Shown here piece by piece: positions 1-11,145 of a DNA stretch of 64,000 bases. Below the pieces are notes generated by a model. That model did no database searches, had not been told where the DNA came from, and worked only from the letters and a program-made list of their open reading frames with translations. Position 1 is the first letter of the stretch. Every line of letters starts with the position of its first letter. The stretch covers positions 1 to 64,000 of the forward strand of contig BSQZ01000079.1 in assembly GCA_033239005.1 (NCBI GenBank). The letters run 5' to 3'. This DNA is from Lamellibrachia satsuma. Lineage: Eukaryota; Annelida; Polychaeta; Sabellida; Siboglinidae. Both the position numbers and the translations under genes were made by a program.

Positions 1-290
1 GTATGTTGAGGCCAACTGCAAAACAATTGGTGGCACAAGTCTCCTCCATGACTGTTCAATGGCTACCGCATTTCCCTTGTTATGTTACTTATTTAGGTTC
101 AGGATACAGCTACATTTCTCATTGGTGGCCATGTTAACATTTTGTATGATTATAAGAAAACTTGACCATCAAAAATTCTTAAATTTCTTACCTGCAGTTA
201 TCATCATTTCATTGACATGCTGATCGAGTTTAGTAAAAATTAGACATTTCTAACTCTTTTAAAATGGCTGAACGTATCATGCCCGTCTTT
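1..290 (+). pseudogene. Mutator-like transposase relic, C-terminal fragment
   Basis: The segment around positions 125-185 reads IGGHVNIL followed by a KKT-like end. It matches, in the opposite orientation, the end of the Mutator-like transposase relic at 6380-7326, and the similarity continues to about position 290. Stops and frame changes break it, and its 5' part lies outside the window. The family is inferred only through the better preserved copy at 6.4-7.3 kb. Confidence 0.5.
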
Positions 291-1269
291 CGTGAAACAT
301 ACATGTAACACACCAGGAAGTGTAACTGAGGCATGACCCCTAAAATCACTTGCTCCCAACTAGAGTTGCATGTGGCTCCCTCTAACGGCTATGTTTTCAT
401 CTTTCCCAACGACAGTCGTGAATGTAGCAGGATCCCGTGCTTCATAGGATCCTAGATTTTGATCCCGAAGCGTTAGACCGTTAGATTTCAATGATTAGAT
501 GAATCGGTCAGAATCCTTAGCTCTCGGGAGCACGACATGGTATATTATTAGTTTAAACGCCTTTATCATCGCGTAAACTTACCATAAACGACGGCCATGC
601 GCAGCGCCTCAAACCGGTTGTAACCGGCTAGCTGCGGTTTCCCAAGAATCACGCTTGCGTATTTAAATCAATAAAACTTTAGTGTCCATTTAAAAACGGA
701 AAATTCCCCAGTTTTTCAGATATAAAATGCGGTTACTAAATCTGCGGTGATATGAATACGCACAAAGTGTATGTATATTCAGCAGAAAAAGCCCAAAATA
801 CAGGTGATCCACATAGTTTTCTAGGGACGCATTGGCTTTGCGTGGAGTAAAAAAAATTGCTTTTGAAAAACAAATATACTATTGACTTTTTTGAACTGTA
901 CTATTATTTGTGTTGAATAATTTGCACCCCCCATATTGTTATTCGGCACTATATACTATTACTAAATTTGACATATTTGCCACCCTAAACTGTTTTTTGG
1001 CCTATACATTTATTTGGCACTCGAGTGTAGTGTGCTCTGGTTCTGTTCTTGCTGTGGACTGCCAGACTATTCTGAGTGTCTATTCACCAGCAACATTAAT
1101 ACCTCAAACCACTAAACAGTTCTTGAGTCTCTTCCAGACAGCAGCGACTACACAAATATTATCTAATCATATGAACCCTACATTTGCACCAAATCCAGCT
1201 AATATGTCTACTGCTGACCGGGCAAAGGTAAAAAGTAAACTTAACAAGGCCATGCTAATAAACTGAAAC
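291..1269. other. Stretch without a recognisable gene
   Basis: I see no supported gene here. A 118-residue open frame at 910-1266 has no family resemblance I recognise. It could be decayed 5' sequence of the LINE that begins about 1270. A short palindrome (CCGGTT GT AACCGG) lies near 613-626. Confidence 0.4.
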
Positions 1270-1290
1270 AGCATCAAGAGAACCAACAAA

Positions 1291-1893
1291 GTGTCCCAAC
1301 AGAATGCAACAATAAACTCAACAAACCCTCACATAATTCTTCTAGTTCAAACCAAACTCAACTCAAGTATCCCCACATACTCCTTTCTCTCCACAAATGA
1401 TGAAACAATCCAAAAAGATCATAACATCCACGGTGGAGGTGTTTTGATAGCACTCCGAAATTACATTATAGCAGACCACCAAGACAAACTAATCACAACC
1501 TGTGAAATTATTTTGACTAAAATACACTTTGTGCATAAAAAAGCTGTCTATTTCGCATCCTACTACATACCTCCAAATGACTACACAACATCTCTAGAAG
1601 CCTTACATGAATCTCTTTCCATCCTATACCTGTATATATCTGTTACCTTAGCTGGAGATCTAAACCTTCCTGCCATCGACTGGGAGAATTTGTGTGCAAC
1701 AAACCAACAGACAGCTGCAAAACATAACAAACTAACTGAAATAGTTGGGGAATTTGGAATAGTTAATATGGTAAGTGAACCCCCAGCTATAGATTCTGGA
1801 AATATATTAGACGTAGTAGTGACATCAACCCCATCCCTTATTTCCACCATAAAAACAGTGGCAGGCATGAGTGATCATGAAGCCATTCTTTGA
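1291..1893 (+). pseudogene. LINE apurinic-type endonuclease domain (family F1)
   Basis: This roughly 200-residue frame resembles the EEP/APE-type endonuclease with which LINEs nick target DNA. Visible landmarks are NPHIILLVQTKL (the QETKL-like strand, with E replaced by V-Q), HGGGVLIAL, GDLNLPAIDWEN (the GDFN-type active-site motif, as in CR1 elements) and a terminal GMSDHEAIL (the SDH motif). The frame stops directly after SDHEAIL and the following linker has stops, so no intact polyprotein is made. The first Met-like codon has no support as a real start; the frame probably continues upstream, where it is broken. Confidence 0.75.
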
Positions 1894-2316
1894 CATCAAT
1901 ATGAATCCTAACATAAAAAACAAAACACCACAAAAGTATACAACTACAGATCTGCAAACTGGGAATCCCTTAAATCAAACTTCACCCAGCTAGCTTAGCA
2001 GTACTTTTTCAAAAACCAGATAAACAAGAACTCAAATTGGAACTTCTTTCATAAAAAATACACTAACCTGATAGGAGTATCCATCACTAGCCACATTAAA
2101 AAATTTAAACAACACCTACCCTGGATCACAAGACTCATTATCAGACTACAACGGAAAAAGGACAAAACTCATGCTAAAGCCAAGAAAATAAAAAATAAAA
2201 CATTGGGAAAACTTAATTTTTTTTAGATAAATAGCCACAAAAGAAGTTACCAAAATCTTTAATAGTTACATTAACAACATTATTGGAGAAAGTTTGACGA
2301 CAAATCCAAAACGATT

Positions 2317-2705
2317 TTAACAAGAATTGAACAAGATTACCATCCCAAGCAACAAGTTCTGGATAGCAATTGGACAAGGAAGCCACTGGCTTATCGAGAG
2401 TCCAACAATTTTCTCATCTATGTGTAACCTATTCAGGCACCTGTCCATTCTATTTTTAAACATATTCACACTACTAGCATTAACACAATCATTTGGTAGT
2501 TTGTTCCATTCATTTATCACCTTCTGTGAGAAACAGTACTTTCTCATGTCCAACCTACACTGTTCCTTAACTAATGCTGCCTTGTGTTTTCTTGTTCTAC
2601 TGCCTTTTTTAAGTTTGAAGAACATCTCCCTATCAACATCCTCATAACCGTTAACTATTTTAAACACATCTATTTGGTCTCCTCTTAATTTTGGTCCTTC
2701 ATCAG
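2317..2705 (-). mobile_element. CR1 LINE 3' fragment nested inside the F1 LINE
   Basis: Read on the minus strand, 2709-2317 encodes the C-terminal end of a CR1 reverse transcriptase (LRGDQIDVFKIVNGYEDVD, then SFSQKVINEWNKLP-like and SVNMFKNRMD). This is the same family as the element at 39,619-40,985. The fragment is 5'-truncated. At its 3' end (low-coordinate side, about 2318-2340) an AACAAGAATTG/AACAAGATT near-repeat corresponds to the decamer tandem at the 3' end of the 40.98-kb copy. It interrupts the F1 LINE between endonuclease and reverse transcriptase. Confidence 0.8.
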
Positions 2706-2989
2706 ACAAAACAAAGCAGAAAATCTTGGCATTCAGGTTCTAAAAATAAATAACAACTTGAAAACAACCGACTATGATAAAGCAAATGCTCTCAATGACA
2801 ACTTATATAAGTTTTCCCAAATGAGCAACTTCCTATCCCAACAAAACGCCCATCAACATTTTCCTCAATTCAAATCCTAGAAATCGGACTAAACGGCATC
2901 AAAAATCAGCTTGAAGCTCTAAGCTATATCTATATCCCCCATAATACAACACATTTTCCAGCAATCATACACCACTGGCAAACTCCGCT

Positions 2990-4190
2990 AAGCATGGAAT
3001 ACAGCCCTTGTCTCGGCACTACACAAAAAAGGCAATAAATTTGACCCCGCTAACTATAGACCAATATCTTTAACTTGTATTCTGTGCAAAGTGATGGAGC
3101 ATTTTGTCCTTAGCAACATGTGGAAACACCTCGGTGCCAACATCATTATTCTCCCTCACCAGCATGTATTCCGATCTGGACTTTCTTGTGAAATGCAACT
3201 TATGAAGGCAGTTCATGACAGGGTTTCCTCCATGAACAATCGCCACCAAATTTACCTTATTTTACTAGACTTTTTTAAAGCCTTTGATTGTTTTCCCTAT
3301 CAACGACTCCTCAACAAACTTAGTTACTACGGCATCACAGGATCCACGTTACAGTGGATAAAATCTTTCCTGGCTAACCGAACCCAACATGTCTCAATAA
3401 ATGGTTCCCACTCATCTCCAGCAAACGTCATATCTGGTGTATCCCTAGGCTCAGTCCTTGGCCCTGTCCTCTTTCTACTTAATATAAATGATATCACTGA
3501 CACAATTCACTCCAACATACGACTTTTTGCTGATGAATCAATTGTTTGTTTATAGAGAGATTCGCTCACCTGCAGACCACGACATACTACAAACAGACAA
3601 TCACAAATTAACAGACTGGACGAACAAATGGCAAATGAATTAAATACAACACATTAAAATGCTACCTAATCACAATTACTCTAAGTCTAAAACTAGCCAG
3701 TTCACCTACACCATCTCAAACCAGCCGATTTCTCAAGTAATTTCACACCCATACCTATAGGCATAATCATAGATTCTAAATGGTCCTGGACTAAGCTTGT
3801 ACAAAGCACTGCATCAAAATCTGCACAAACACTTGGCCTACTGAAATGAACACTCCATCCAGCCAAACCAAAAGAAAAGGTGGCAGCTTATGATATGTTA
3901 GTAAGACCCAAATTAGAATATGGAGCAACAGCTTCGAATCCATATAACCAAAATAACATTGATACCCTGCAAAAAATTCAAAGAAATGCCGCTCGATTTG
4001 TCCTTAATGACCAATGATGTACAACAAGCGTCACACACATACAACACGAACTTGGCTGGCATACATTAAAACAACAACAATTACAAAACCAACTTACTTT
4101 CTTCTACAAAATTAAACATAACCTCGTGAATATTTCTCTGCCAAAACATCTTATAGTCCCATGAACCCATCACCATAGGCATAGCCATAC
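2990..4190 (+). pseudogene. LINE reverse transcriptase domain (family F1)
   Basis: Landmarks in order: a broken NYRPISLTC-like block (3050-3080), MEHFVLSNMWKHL, FRSGLSCEMQL, LILLDFFKAFD (the D of RT motif A), a VSLGSVLGPVLFLL segment (normally PQGSVLGP; P-Q has become S-L) and RLFADESIV (normally FADDS; the second catalytic Asp has become Glu). Further C-terminal blocks follow out of frame: LVRPKLEYGATA and QRNAARFVLND near 3900-4010. The changed catalytic FADD and several stops make it inactive. Confidence 0.8.
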
Positions 4191-4440
4191 ACGAAACAGT
4201 GTTCCTGATAAATATATACAAATAATGTAATTTTCAACTCCCCGTAATCACTAAGCAATTCATCCAGTATAGCTTTATACCCCGTACAATAGCCAATTGG
4301 AATAACCTGCCAGCCAACGCAGCTACAGCACCAAGTTTGGAGATTTTCAGACAGAAGATCTCCAGCTTGCAACATTAAAATTAAAACATTAAATTGCAGT
4401 CCTACACGCACGCTAGCATCTTTTCTCTTTCTTCCAAATA

Positions 4441-4849
4441 TTTTATTACTTTCTCTTACAGCACTTTAGCACGTCTGCACACACACCGAGTCTATAAGCC
4501 TTGAAGAGAAGGTTGACTTGTACCCGGAAGAAGAAAAAGAATACAAGCACGCATCAACACATATGCATACTCCTTCAAACCTAGAGTCATAAGTGATAAG
4601 AATGGAATCTACTCCCCACTGAAATAATAAGACTCCCCTCTATTCACCCCTTCCAACTAGCTGTGAGCACATTCTATCTTGCCCCTAGCTCCAGCTCACC
4701 TCATTTGCCTATAAGGAGTACATCTGATTTTAATCCACTTTTTAAATTGCATTATTTTGTTCAAAATTTATTATTTCCCATATTGATATGCACACTAAGC
4801 ACCACTCCCATGTTAGCCCCAGAGGCAGAAGGGGCTGTTTCAGTGTTTG
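4441..4849. other. Stretch without a recognisable gene
   Basis: This may contain the 3' untranslated part of the F1 LINE at its left side. No coding or structural feature is recognisable. Confidence 0.35.
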
Positions 4850-5075
4850 GTGGAAGGAGCGGTGGTCTAATGGTTAGAGCACCCGCCTGTCCATCGCGAG
4901 GACGGTGGTGTGATTACACCTGCGACGTTTCGAAGCTTGGGCAATTTCGTTCACCCCACTTTGCCCATGTCTTTCGCAAGAGACCCTAAAAGCCGTTGGT
5001 CAAAACTCCTGCGTTAGCTCAAGATTGGGCTGTTTGGAGTATAACTACTTGACTCTTGAGACCAAAGTCAAAGAA
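4850..5075 (+). mobile_element. tRNA-derived SINE (Asp-like head), degenerate
   Basis: The head at about 4857-4925 resembles a tRNA with an intact A box (TGGTCTAATGG, then TTAGAGC) and an anticodon-arm-like CGCCTGTCCATCGCGAGG with GTC in the anticodon position. The B-box region (GTGATTACACC) has decayed from GGTTCGAATCC, so it is not a working tRNA gene. A CORE-like body follows (GGGCAATTTCGTTC, CCCACTTTGCCCATG). The tail, 'actcctgcgttagctcaag' to 'gagtataactacttgactc', recurs at 62,435-62,511. Confidence 0.6.
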
Positions 5076-5859
5076 ATTCTGCTCTGAAGTCGTTAATACT
5101 ATCACGGTTCGTTGATTTGTTGAAGGTTTAATTAAACATGCCAAATACCCATTAGATTTACCTGTGAAATCATCGTATATTTGCAAATATTTGACCGACA
5201 GACAGTTAGTTAATCCATGTGGGTATTTCACGTCTGTTCGAGTATTGTCCTATGTAATGGACAGGGCGCGCCACCGTTAAGTGTTCAATTCCTTCTTTGG
5301 TCGTTAGTTGGCAGCACCGAAGACGAAGAAACAGTTATGATATTATTATGAGTGAATCATTTGGAATCATTTTAAAAACCAGACTAAGGTTTACTAGCTA
5401 TTCAATAATTAACTACTAATGTAAATTAACACAATGTATATTACATAAGGATGCTACTATATAAATTATTATAAATACCGTATTAATTGCTATACAAAAA
5501 TCAGACAAAATACATTGGCATATACTTGTTCCAAATACTGGAATACTATAGTGATAAAGAATAATCTAGAAGATTGTACATCACTTCAAACTTTTAAAAA
5601 GAGAGTCAAAGCACTTAATCTTGATGAATGTACCATTTTTTAAATGCGGTAAGACCACGAATGTAGGGCATATTAAATTGTAAAATGGGAATTTAATAAA
5701 TTCATATTACGTGACATGAGTGTCTTTGAGCATGAATATTCACAGGTTTGTTTGTAGAATCTATTGGCTGTGAAATAGTGCATTTTTGAGAGTTTAACTG
5801 GCGGAGGGATTTATGGGAATTTTCTGCCATGGGCCACGTGAGCGCATGAATACATGGCT
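5076..5859. other. Mostly unassigned; possible reverse-transcriptase tail at 5520-5650
   Basis: At about 5535-5640 the + strand reads WNTIVIKNNLEDCTSLQTFK and then KRVKAL, resembling the extreme C-terminus of a LINE reverse transcriptase (W-N-x-L ... S-L-x-x-F-K-x-x-L-K). Nothing else can be assigned. Confidence 0.3.
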
Positions 5860-6320
5860 TTTTGTGTAAATATTGCCTGTATGGTCTGGAGACAGTGGCA
5901 TTGACAGAACAACAACAACAGAAGCTGTAAGTGTGTGAGAATAACTGGGTTCGTCGAATAACAAGAACAAAGAGTGTGGACAGAAGGAAGAATGACCTGA
6001 GGAAAGAGTTTGGCATGCAATGCAGCCTAACAGGAAGATTGGTGAGAAGCATGATGAGATGGGCAGGCCACTTGATAAGAATGGATGCAAGCAAACGTGC
6101 AAAGAGAGCAGAGGTGGAAAATGGACGCAGGAAAAGGGGAAGTCCACAGCTGAGATAGGAGCATTGCGTGAGGAGGGACATGAGAAGATCGGGGGAGGAT
6201 GAAAGATGGAGAGAGGGGCGGCCGATAGAAAACTATGGAAAGAAAGAACAGAAAGAGTGACTCGACAATACTTTACCTGACCCTCACCCCTGTACAGTAA
6301 GGAACAAGGAGGAAGAGAGC
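5860..6320 (+). mobile_element. RTE-like LINE fragment R1 (RT C-terminus and 3' end)
   Basis: The + strand encodes CENNWVRRITRTK, then CSLTGRLVRSMMRWAGHLI and KRGSPQLR. This is the C-terminal domain of the LINE family that also occurs, antisense, in the KCTD3-like introns (17.8, 24.8, 35.4, 47.1 and 56.2 kb). The element's 3' end, near 'gtacagtaaggaacaagga', matches the other copies. It is 5'-truncated and abuts the Mutator-like relic. It is the only copy of this family in the window on the + strand and the only one outside the KCTD3-like cluster. Confidence 0.75.
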
Positions 6321-6379
6321 AATTTATGGGCATCGGCCGTTGGAGCGTTTTCAAAGAGCTGGAGGTATATGATTTTTGC

Positions 6380-7326
6380 AAAAGCTGGTGAGCATGTCAG
6401 TGAGATGATGGCAGTTGCTGCAAATTTATTTTTCAGAATTTGTGATGGTCAGGTTTTCCCATAAACAGACAAAATGTTAACATGGCCACCAATGCAATTT
6501 TCTATTGTGGTCTGACTCATGGCAACGGAAGCAAAAAACATGGATGCAGATTTTTGTAAAAAGTATACCGTGGCTGTACAAACTTGATGGCCTGGCCACA
6601 ACATATTTTGACCTTGATTGTGAATTGATGCACCTAGTTTGCACAGTTTGTTCTCCAAGTGAACATCTATAATCTCCTGCTGTCCACAACCGTAGCTGTT
6701 TTCCAGGGATGTTGAGTTGTACCTCACATCCATGCTGATATTGATTGGTGCGCTTACTGGAAGATCACGCAGAACATTTACCTCTCTGGTTTTTTCCCTG
6801 TTCTGCTGTAGGTCATCAGTCGTGGACTGAGAAGTAATTGTGGCAACCCGGTTGGATGTCTTTTTGCATCCCACGTCGACTTGGGGAAGGCGTGTTTTTT
6901 GTGACCAGAATGTGTCTTCAACTTTGTGTTTCCCAAAGTTGAATCTTGTAGTCCCACATGAATGGCTACATTTGGAGCGTACGGTTTCTGACCACGACTG
7001 CCCGTGTATAATTCGGAATACAGCTTGTACTTGTGACTTGTAGTGACAGGTTGTACAGGACATATGACTGTTGCCAACACAAACCCTATTTTTTCTCATG
7101 CACTGCGAAGTGTGAAAAAATACCTGTCCTCTCTACTAGCATGCTCTTTAAAGCAATCATCCTTCATTGCTGCATTTTTGTCCACACTAAGTAGACGCAT
7201 TTCAGAAACTGCATGAGTCTCTGTCTGTGTTTCTGCTTGAAGATAGATGCCTGTTAGGTCAGGGCATTTATCAAGTCGTGGCCGTAGAATATTGCTCATG
7301 CCTTGCCAGCTTTCTGAGTAAAACAT
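6380..7326 (-). pseudogene. Mutator-like transposase fragment
   Basis: Two minus-strand frames, 7326-7096 and 7099-6449, follow each other with a one-base shift. They encode part of an animal Mutator-like transposase. Recognisable blocks are VGNSHMSCTTCHYKSQVQ, a zinc-binding-like Cys series, LPQVDVGC, ITSQSTTDDLQQNREK, REVNVLRDLPVSAPINISMD (a strongly conserved block), RYNST, and VENKLCKLG-like and GCTATV-like segments. This family (Mutator-like transposase domain) is common in molluscs, cnidarians and other invertebrates. The copy lacks its N-terminus and catalytic C-terminal part and has a frameshift near 7097. No terminal repeats were identified. Confidence 0.8.
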
Positions 7327-7575
7327 TCATTGAGGTAAATATGCACTAGTGCATGAACTAACATAAACAAGCACTAATGAACACATGAACAAACAATACC
7401 AGATATTCCACACTGATGACACACACCACCAAACATTTAACTGATTCAATTAACAGTTGCTAAAACTTTTTGTAAGTTATGTTATAATAACATTTCTGCA
7501 GACAAACAAGTCAGCAATTATTTATTTAATTATCTGACAGTGTCATTTTCTATTGGCGTTCTATATTCCAGGAAA
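7327..7575. other. AT-rich spacer
   Basis: No gene, repeat unit or structural signal could be recognised in this short AT-rich stretch. Confidence 0.4.
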
Positions 7576-8255
7576 TATATGGGCAATTCCGTACTGGAGA
7601 ACCCAGACTGCTAAAAAAAATTTTGGAACAGTACCAAAGTTTCATTACTTATGTCAAAAACATGTAGAATTTTAACCAAAGTAAAAGTAAAAAGTTTAGT
7701 GTCATCGGTTCATTTTCTTTAAAAATAGCATTTCCAATGAGGTGCATTTTTAGTATTGCAGCCAATGAAAAGGCAACACCCACCCCATCTTCCTAACTCT
7801 CAACTTATTTATTTTATTTTGCTGATTATTTAGGTTAATATACTCTAAATTCTAAATGCAGAAAGCAATACATACTGCACATCTCATACTTTGAACAGGA
7901 CGGTGATACATTTTCATACATTTTGTCTGTGATTCCGTTACCAAAAATGCATAAAAGTTTTCATGAGAACTAACTATTGATTGAAATTAAGTTACTTGAA
8001 ATTCTCTTAACATGAACTGTCATGACATGTTGGAAATTGACGTTGTTTATTTCTGTGTAATTCCATTACCAAAATAAAATTTCTCATAATTTCATGCATT
8101 TGTTAGATTTTTTAATATATACAGCAACCTATTATAGGGTCGGGTTTGTATTTACATATCATATTTAACCTTCCTTTCTAGGCATATGCTGGTCTTGAAA
8201 ATATAAACATATGCAAAAAAAATCTTGTTTCTGTTACCGTGGAATTGCCCATATA
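7576..8255. mobile_element. Non-autonomous terminal-inverted-repeat element (MITE-like)
   Basis: The left end TATATGGGCAATTCC (7576-7590) and the right end GGAATTGCCCATATA (8241-8255) are perfect 15-base inverted complements, about 680 bp apart. The outer TATA/TA could be a TA-type target duplication as in Tc1/mariner-like elements, with the mobile part beginning at GGGCAATTCC. A motif ATTCC(G/A)TTACCAAAA recurs inside near 7930 and 8060 and a related ATTCCGTA lies near 7586, as subterminal repeats often do. No transposase frame is present. Confidence 0.65.
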
Positions 8256-8489
8256 ATAATGTGCGTTACTGGTGACAAGATTTAATAGTTAATGAATATT
8301 ATTGAATCATTGTATAACAATATAAAATTTTAACTTGCAGCTATAGATGCAGTGGTATGCAAAACTTTCTTGGAACGAGGGGCTTTGGCTGCAGACACTT
8401 TCCTTAGATAAAACTAAAAAAAATTAATAACTAATGCAAACAATAATGGTCAAAATTTCATTAGCTATAGGTATTTAAGCTAACTTGTA

Positions 8490-9568
8490 CAGGGCTGGGT
8501 CCAATTACACAAAATTATATCAATTACAATTACAATATTTTTTTTATTTCAATTACAATTACAGTCATAATTTTCCAAATCAATTATAATTACAATTACA
8601 CTGTTTCAATTTCAATTACAATTACATTATGCGGAACCAAATATATTCAGCATTTGTTAATTATCAATTTTTGCGCGTTTTGCTGAATTTCAATATTTTG
8701 TACGCAATTGATAAACAAATATAATGGTAATGTTTGTACATTTTGTTGAATTGTGACTTTGAATTATACTAAATAAAAAGATAGCCATTTAAAACATATT
8801 TTTATTATATAAAAATACAATGCAATATCCAGACATAATCCTACAGGACATATTCCAATGCAGACATTTATCCGTGCGCATTTCTTAAATTTTTCTTTGG
8901 AAAATACTAATAATAGGGTTTTATGTGTTTACTTTGAGGTTGTAGCTCCTGCTCTAAGCTGACATTCTTAATTGGTCTGCCCTTTGCTTTTTGTGAGTTG
9001 GGAATGGGAAGAGAGGCCATATAAACGGTCCTTGCCACCTGACCTGTCTCCAACCCACCACAACACAAGGGGTGTAATTGGCTTGCGAACTCTGCAATGT
9101 TTCACTGAGCTGATATTTTCTGAAGCAATATCAGGCTACAGGTCTTTCCATGTTGTTTGAATACCAGCTTAGCCTTTGTCTAACAATATATGTGCATTGT
9201 TTATTGCTTCTTGGCTGTTACCAACCTACTTAAAAAGCTAATTGCTAAGGCTACCCACCACTAGCACCACTGACCAGTACCCACCAGACAGTGAATACTG
9301 GGACTTAAATATAAATATATAAGCAGGTGTTATTATTAGTCTGGATTTTCAACTCATGTGAGACTTAAATTATATTTTTATTGACAATTCGTTCAGGTAG
9401 TTTGTGATATGAAACGTACTGTAATTGATTGTAATTGAAATAAAATTTCAATTATACAAAATATAACAATTACAATTACAGCAACATTTTGAAACCATAA
9501 TCAATTACAATTACACAATTTTGCTGTAATCAATTACAATTACAATTACATAATTGGACCCATCCCTG
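8490..9568. mobile_element. hAT-type non-autonomous DNA transposon with 8-bp TSD
   Basis: Left terminus CAGGGCTGGGTCCAATTA (8490-8507) and right terminus TAATTGGACCCATCCCTG (9551-9568) are inverted complements with one mismatch. The flanks AACTTGTA (8482-8489) and AACTTGTA (9569-9576) are identical 8-bp target-site duplications. CAGGG-type ends with 8-bp duplications are typical of the hAT superfamily. Subterminal regions (8510-8640, 9420-9545) are dense in AATTAC/GTAATT repeats, possible transposase binding sites. The roughly 770-bp interior has a 62-codon frame (8972-9160) without recognisable homology, so the element is non-autonomous. Confidence 0.88.
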
Positions 9569-9576
9569 AACTTGTA

Positions 9577-9943
9577 ACAATAAAAAATATAAATGTCTGA
9601 ATGATGTGCTATTTTCTAAAACTATGTACATTGTCATGCAGCTGATATTCATCACAACACTGGTATTAATAGTTGCTAGGCAATGATAAAGGAAACTGGG
9701 GTGTAATGTTTACATTAATTTTTAATGCAGACCCTCTATTCGGCATAGTTCATAAAACAAAACGGAACATTGTATATTAATCACACCAGTGATATATATC
9801 AGTCTCAATTTTAATGTACACGACCATGCCTATAATTATTGCCCCCCCAGCAATTTTCACCCCCCCACCCCAGCACCAGTAATTTTAATACTCATATCTG
9901 CAATGCCATGCGCAAATAAAATTCATGTTTTATATGGGTTATC
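9577..9943. other. Stretch without a recognisable gene
   Basis: No gene or repeat was recognised. There is a short C-rich patch near 9840-9865. Confidence 0.4.
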
Positions 9944-10370
9944 TTATATGGGAGGGAGGGAAACTTTGATGCACGACCAGTTGATGGCAGTGACTGCTAG
10001 GCCTACCTGCTCCCTCGTCTTGATGATGGCTGTTGTTTGTCGCTTCTTGCGTGTACGTCGAACATTCGACGCAGAAACTGTTGTTGGGATGGCATCTGGC
10101 TTGAGGGAACGCTTACGATATCTCTTGCTCTGCCATCAGATTTATAGCTGCACTTGATGTGGCCTGTTCATCGAAAAACTCAGCCCCAACGCAGATGACA
10201 CTGAGAGTAGAGAGGGGTCAGCCCATTCCATGGCATTATCGTGTTTTTCGCTGCACAAACCCACGACAGGTGAAGCGAGGGAGCTTTTCCTCTGGACGAA
10301 ACCTGTGCAAACTAGTTTCATTCGTGGTGCGGTTACTACAGCCTCCGACTATATACATTTGGCCACTCAT
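9944..10370 (-). pseudogene. THAP-type zinc-finger domain relic
   Basis: Read on the minus strand from an ATG at 10370, the frame gives MSGQMYIVGGCSNRTTNE, then SLHRFRPEEKLPRF, a stop, STLSVICVGAEFFDE, and after a frame change KRSLKPDAIPTTVS. This order (a GCSN cysteine, S-L-H-x-F, an S-V-I-C block with a following FF-D-E, a basic LKPDAIPT end) matches the C2CH THAP DNA-binding domain, found in transposase-derived and cellular DNA-binding proteins. The His after the I-C pair appears lost, two stops and a frameshift are present, and the tail ends at a TAA near 9944. A transposon origin is possible but unproven. Confidence 0.55.
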
Positions 10371-10988
10371 TTTTGGGACTCGAACGTTCCGCTCCTACAC
10401 AACAACGTCAATGGAGTCACTTGAGCGGCCCACACGAGGTGTGTCTTTACATCACTTCCTTGCTCATTGGCTGGCGACCGACCTAGAAATAGGCGAATTA
10501 AGCGAGTAATTTGAAGGATTAAAATTCGATATATAACCACAGGTACTCGTTGTAAACATCCTTGTCAAAATAATTACCAACGCTATAGATTTCTATCCAC
10601 GATTAACCTTTGTCCACTACGTAACACTGTTTACAAATTATTGTTCCATACATTAGGCATGATAACTATCATAACAATGTTGGTTTTAAAATGTGGAAGT
10701 CATATTTTCTCATGAGGGTGTGATCCAATAGAATAATTTAAATTTCTATGAACAGTCGTAATTTAAGGCCACTTGTATTATTTAGGTTGCTTGTATTATA
10801 AGACGTTATTATTTATGGGACAACGGAAAGACATGGTTTATGTACTCAACTCCGTATTTCCCTTCTCAAAGGTTTTTTTCGCTTCTGGGATAGTTGGTTT
10901 GTAGCTATGAAATAAACAAATGTCAATAACAGTATTGTCATATCTTTAGCATTAATAGACGTGGTTTTCTGGGATGACTTCTACAAAA
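10371..10988. other. Stretch without a recognisable gene
   Basis: AT-rich sequence with no supported coding, RNA or repeat feature. Confidence 0.4.
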
Positions 10989-11072
10989 TGTGTGTGTGTG
11001 TGTGCGTGTGCGTGTGCGTGTGCGTGTGCGTGTGCGTGTGCGTGTGCGTGTGCGTGTGCGTGTGCGTGCGTG

Positions 11073-11145
<73 letters not shown>

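Larger units (their letters stand above)
1270..4440 (+). mobile_element. CR1-like LINE (family F1), decayed, with a nested CR1 insertion
   Basis: An endonuclease domain (1291-1893) is followed by a linker and a reverse transcriptase domain (about 2990-4150) in the order usual for CR1/L2-group LINEs. No LTR, protease or integrase is visible, which excludes a retrovirus-like element. The frame is broken by many stops. A fragment of a second LINE, antisense, is inserted at 2317-2705 between the two domains. The 3' border is uncertain; similarity is lost after about 4440. A second copy of this family lies at 58.1-59.3 kb. Confidence 0.75.

Noticed and set aside
4855..4925. A functional tRNA-Asp gene
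   Set aside because: The A box is good, but the B box and acceptor stem are degraded and a SINE body follows; it is a SINE head.
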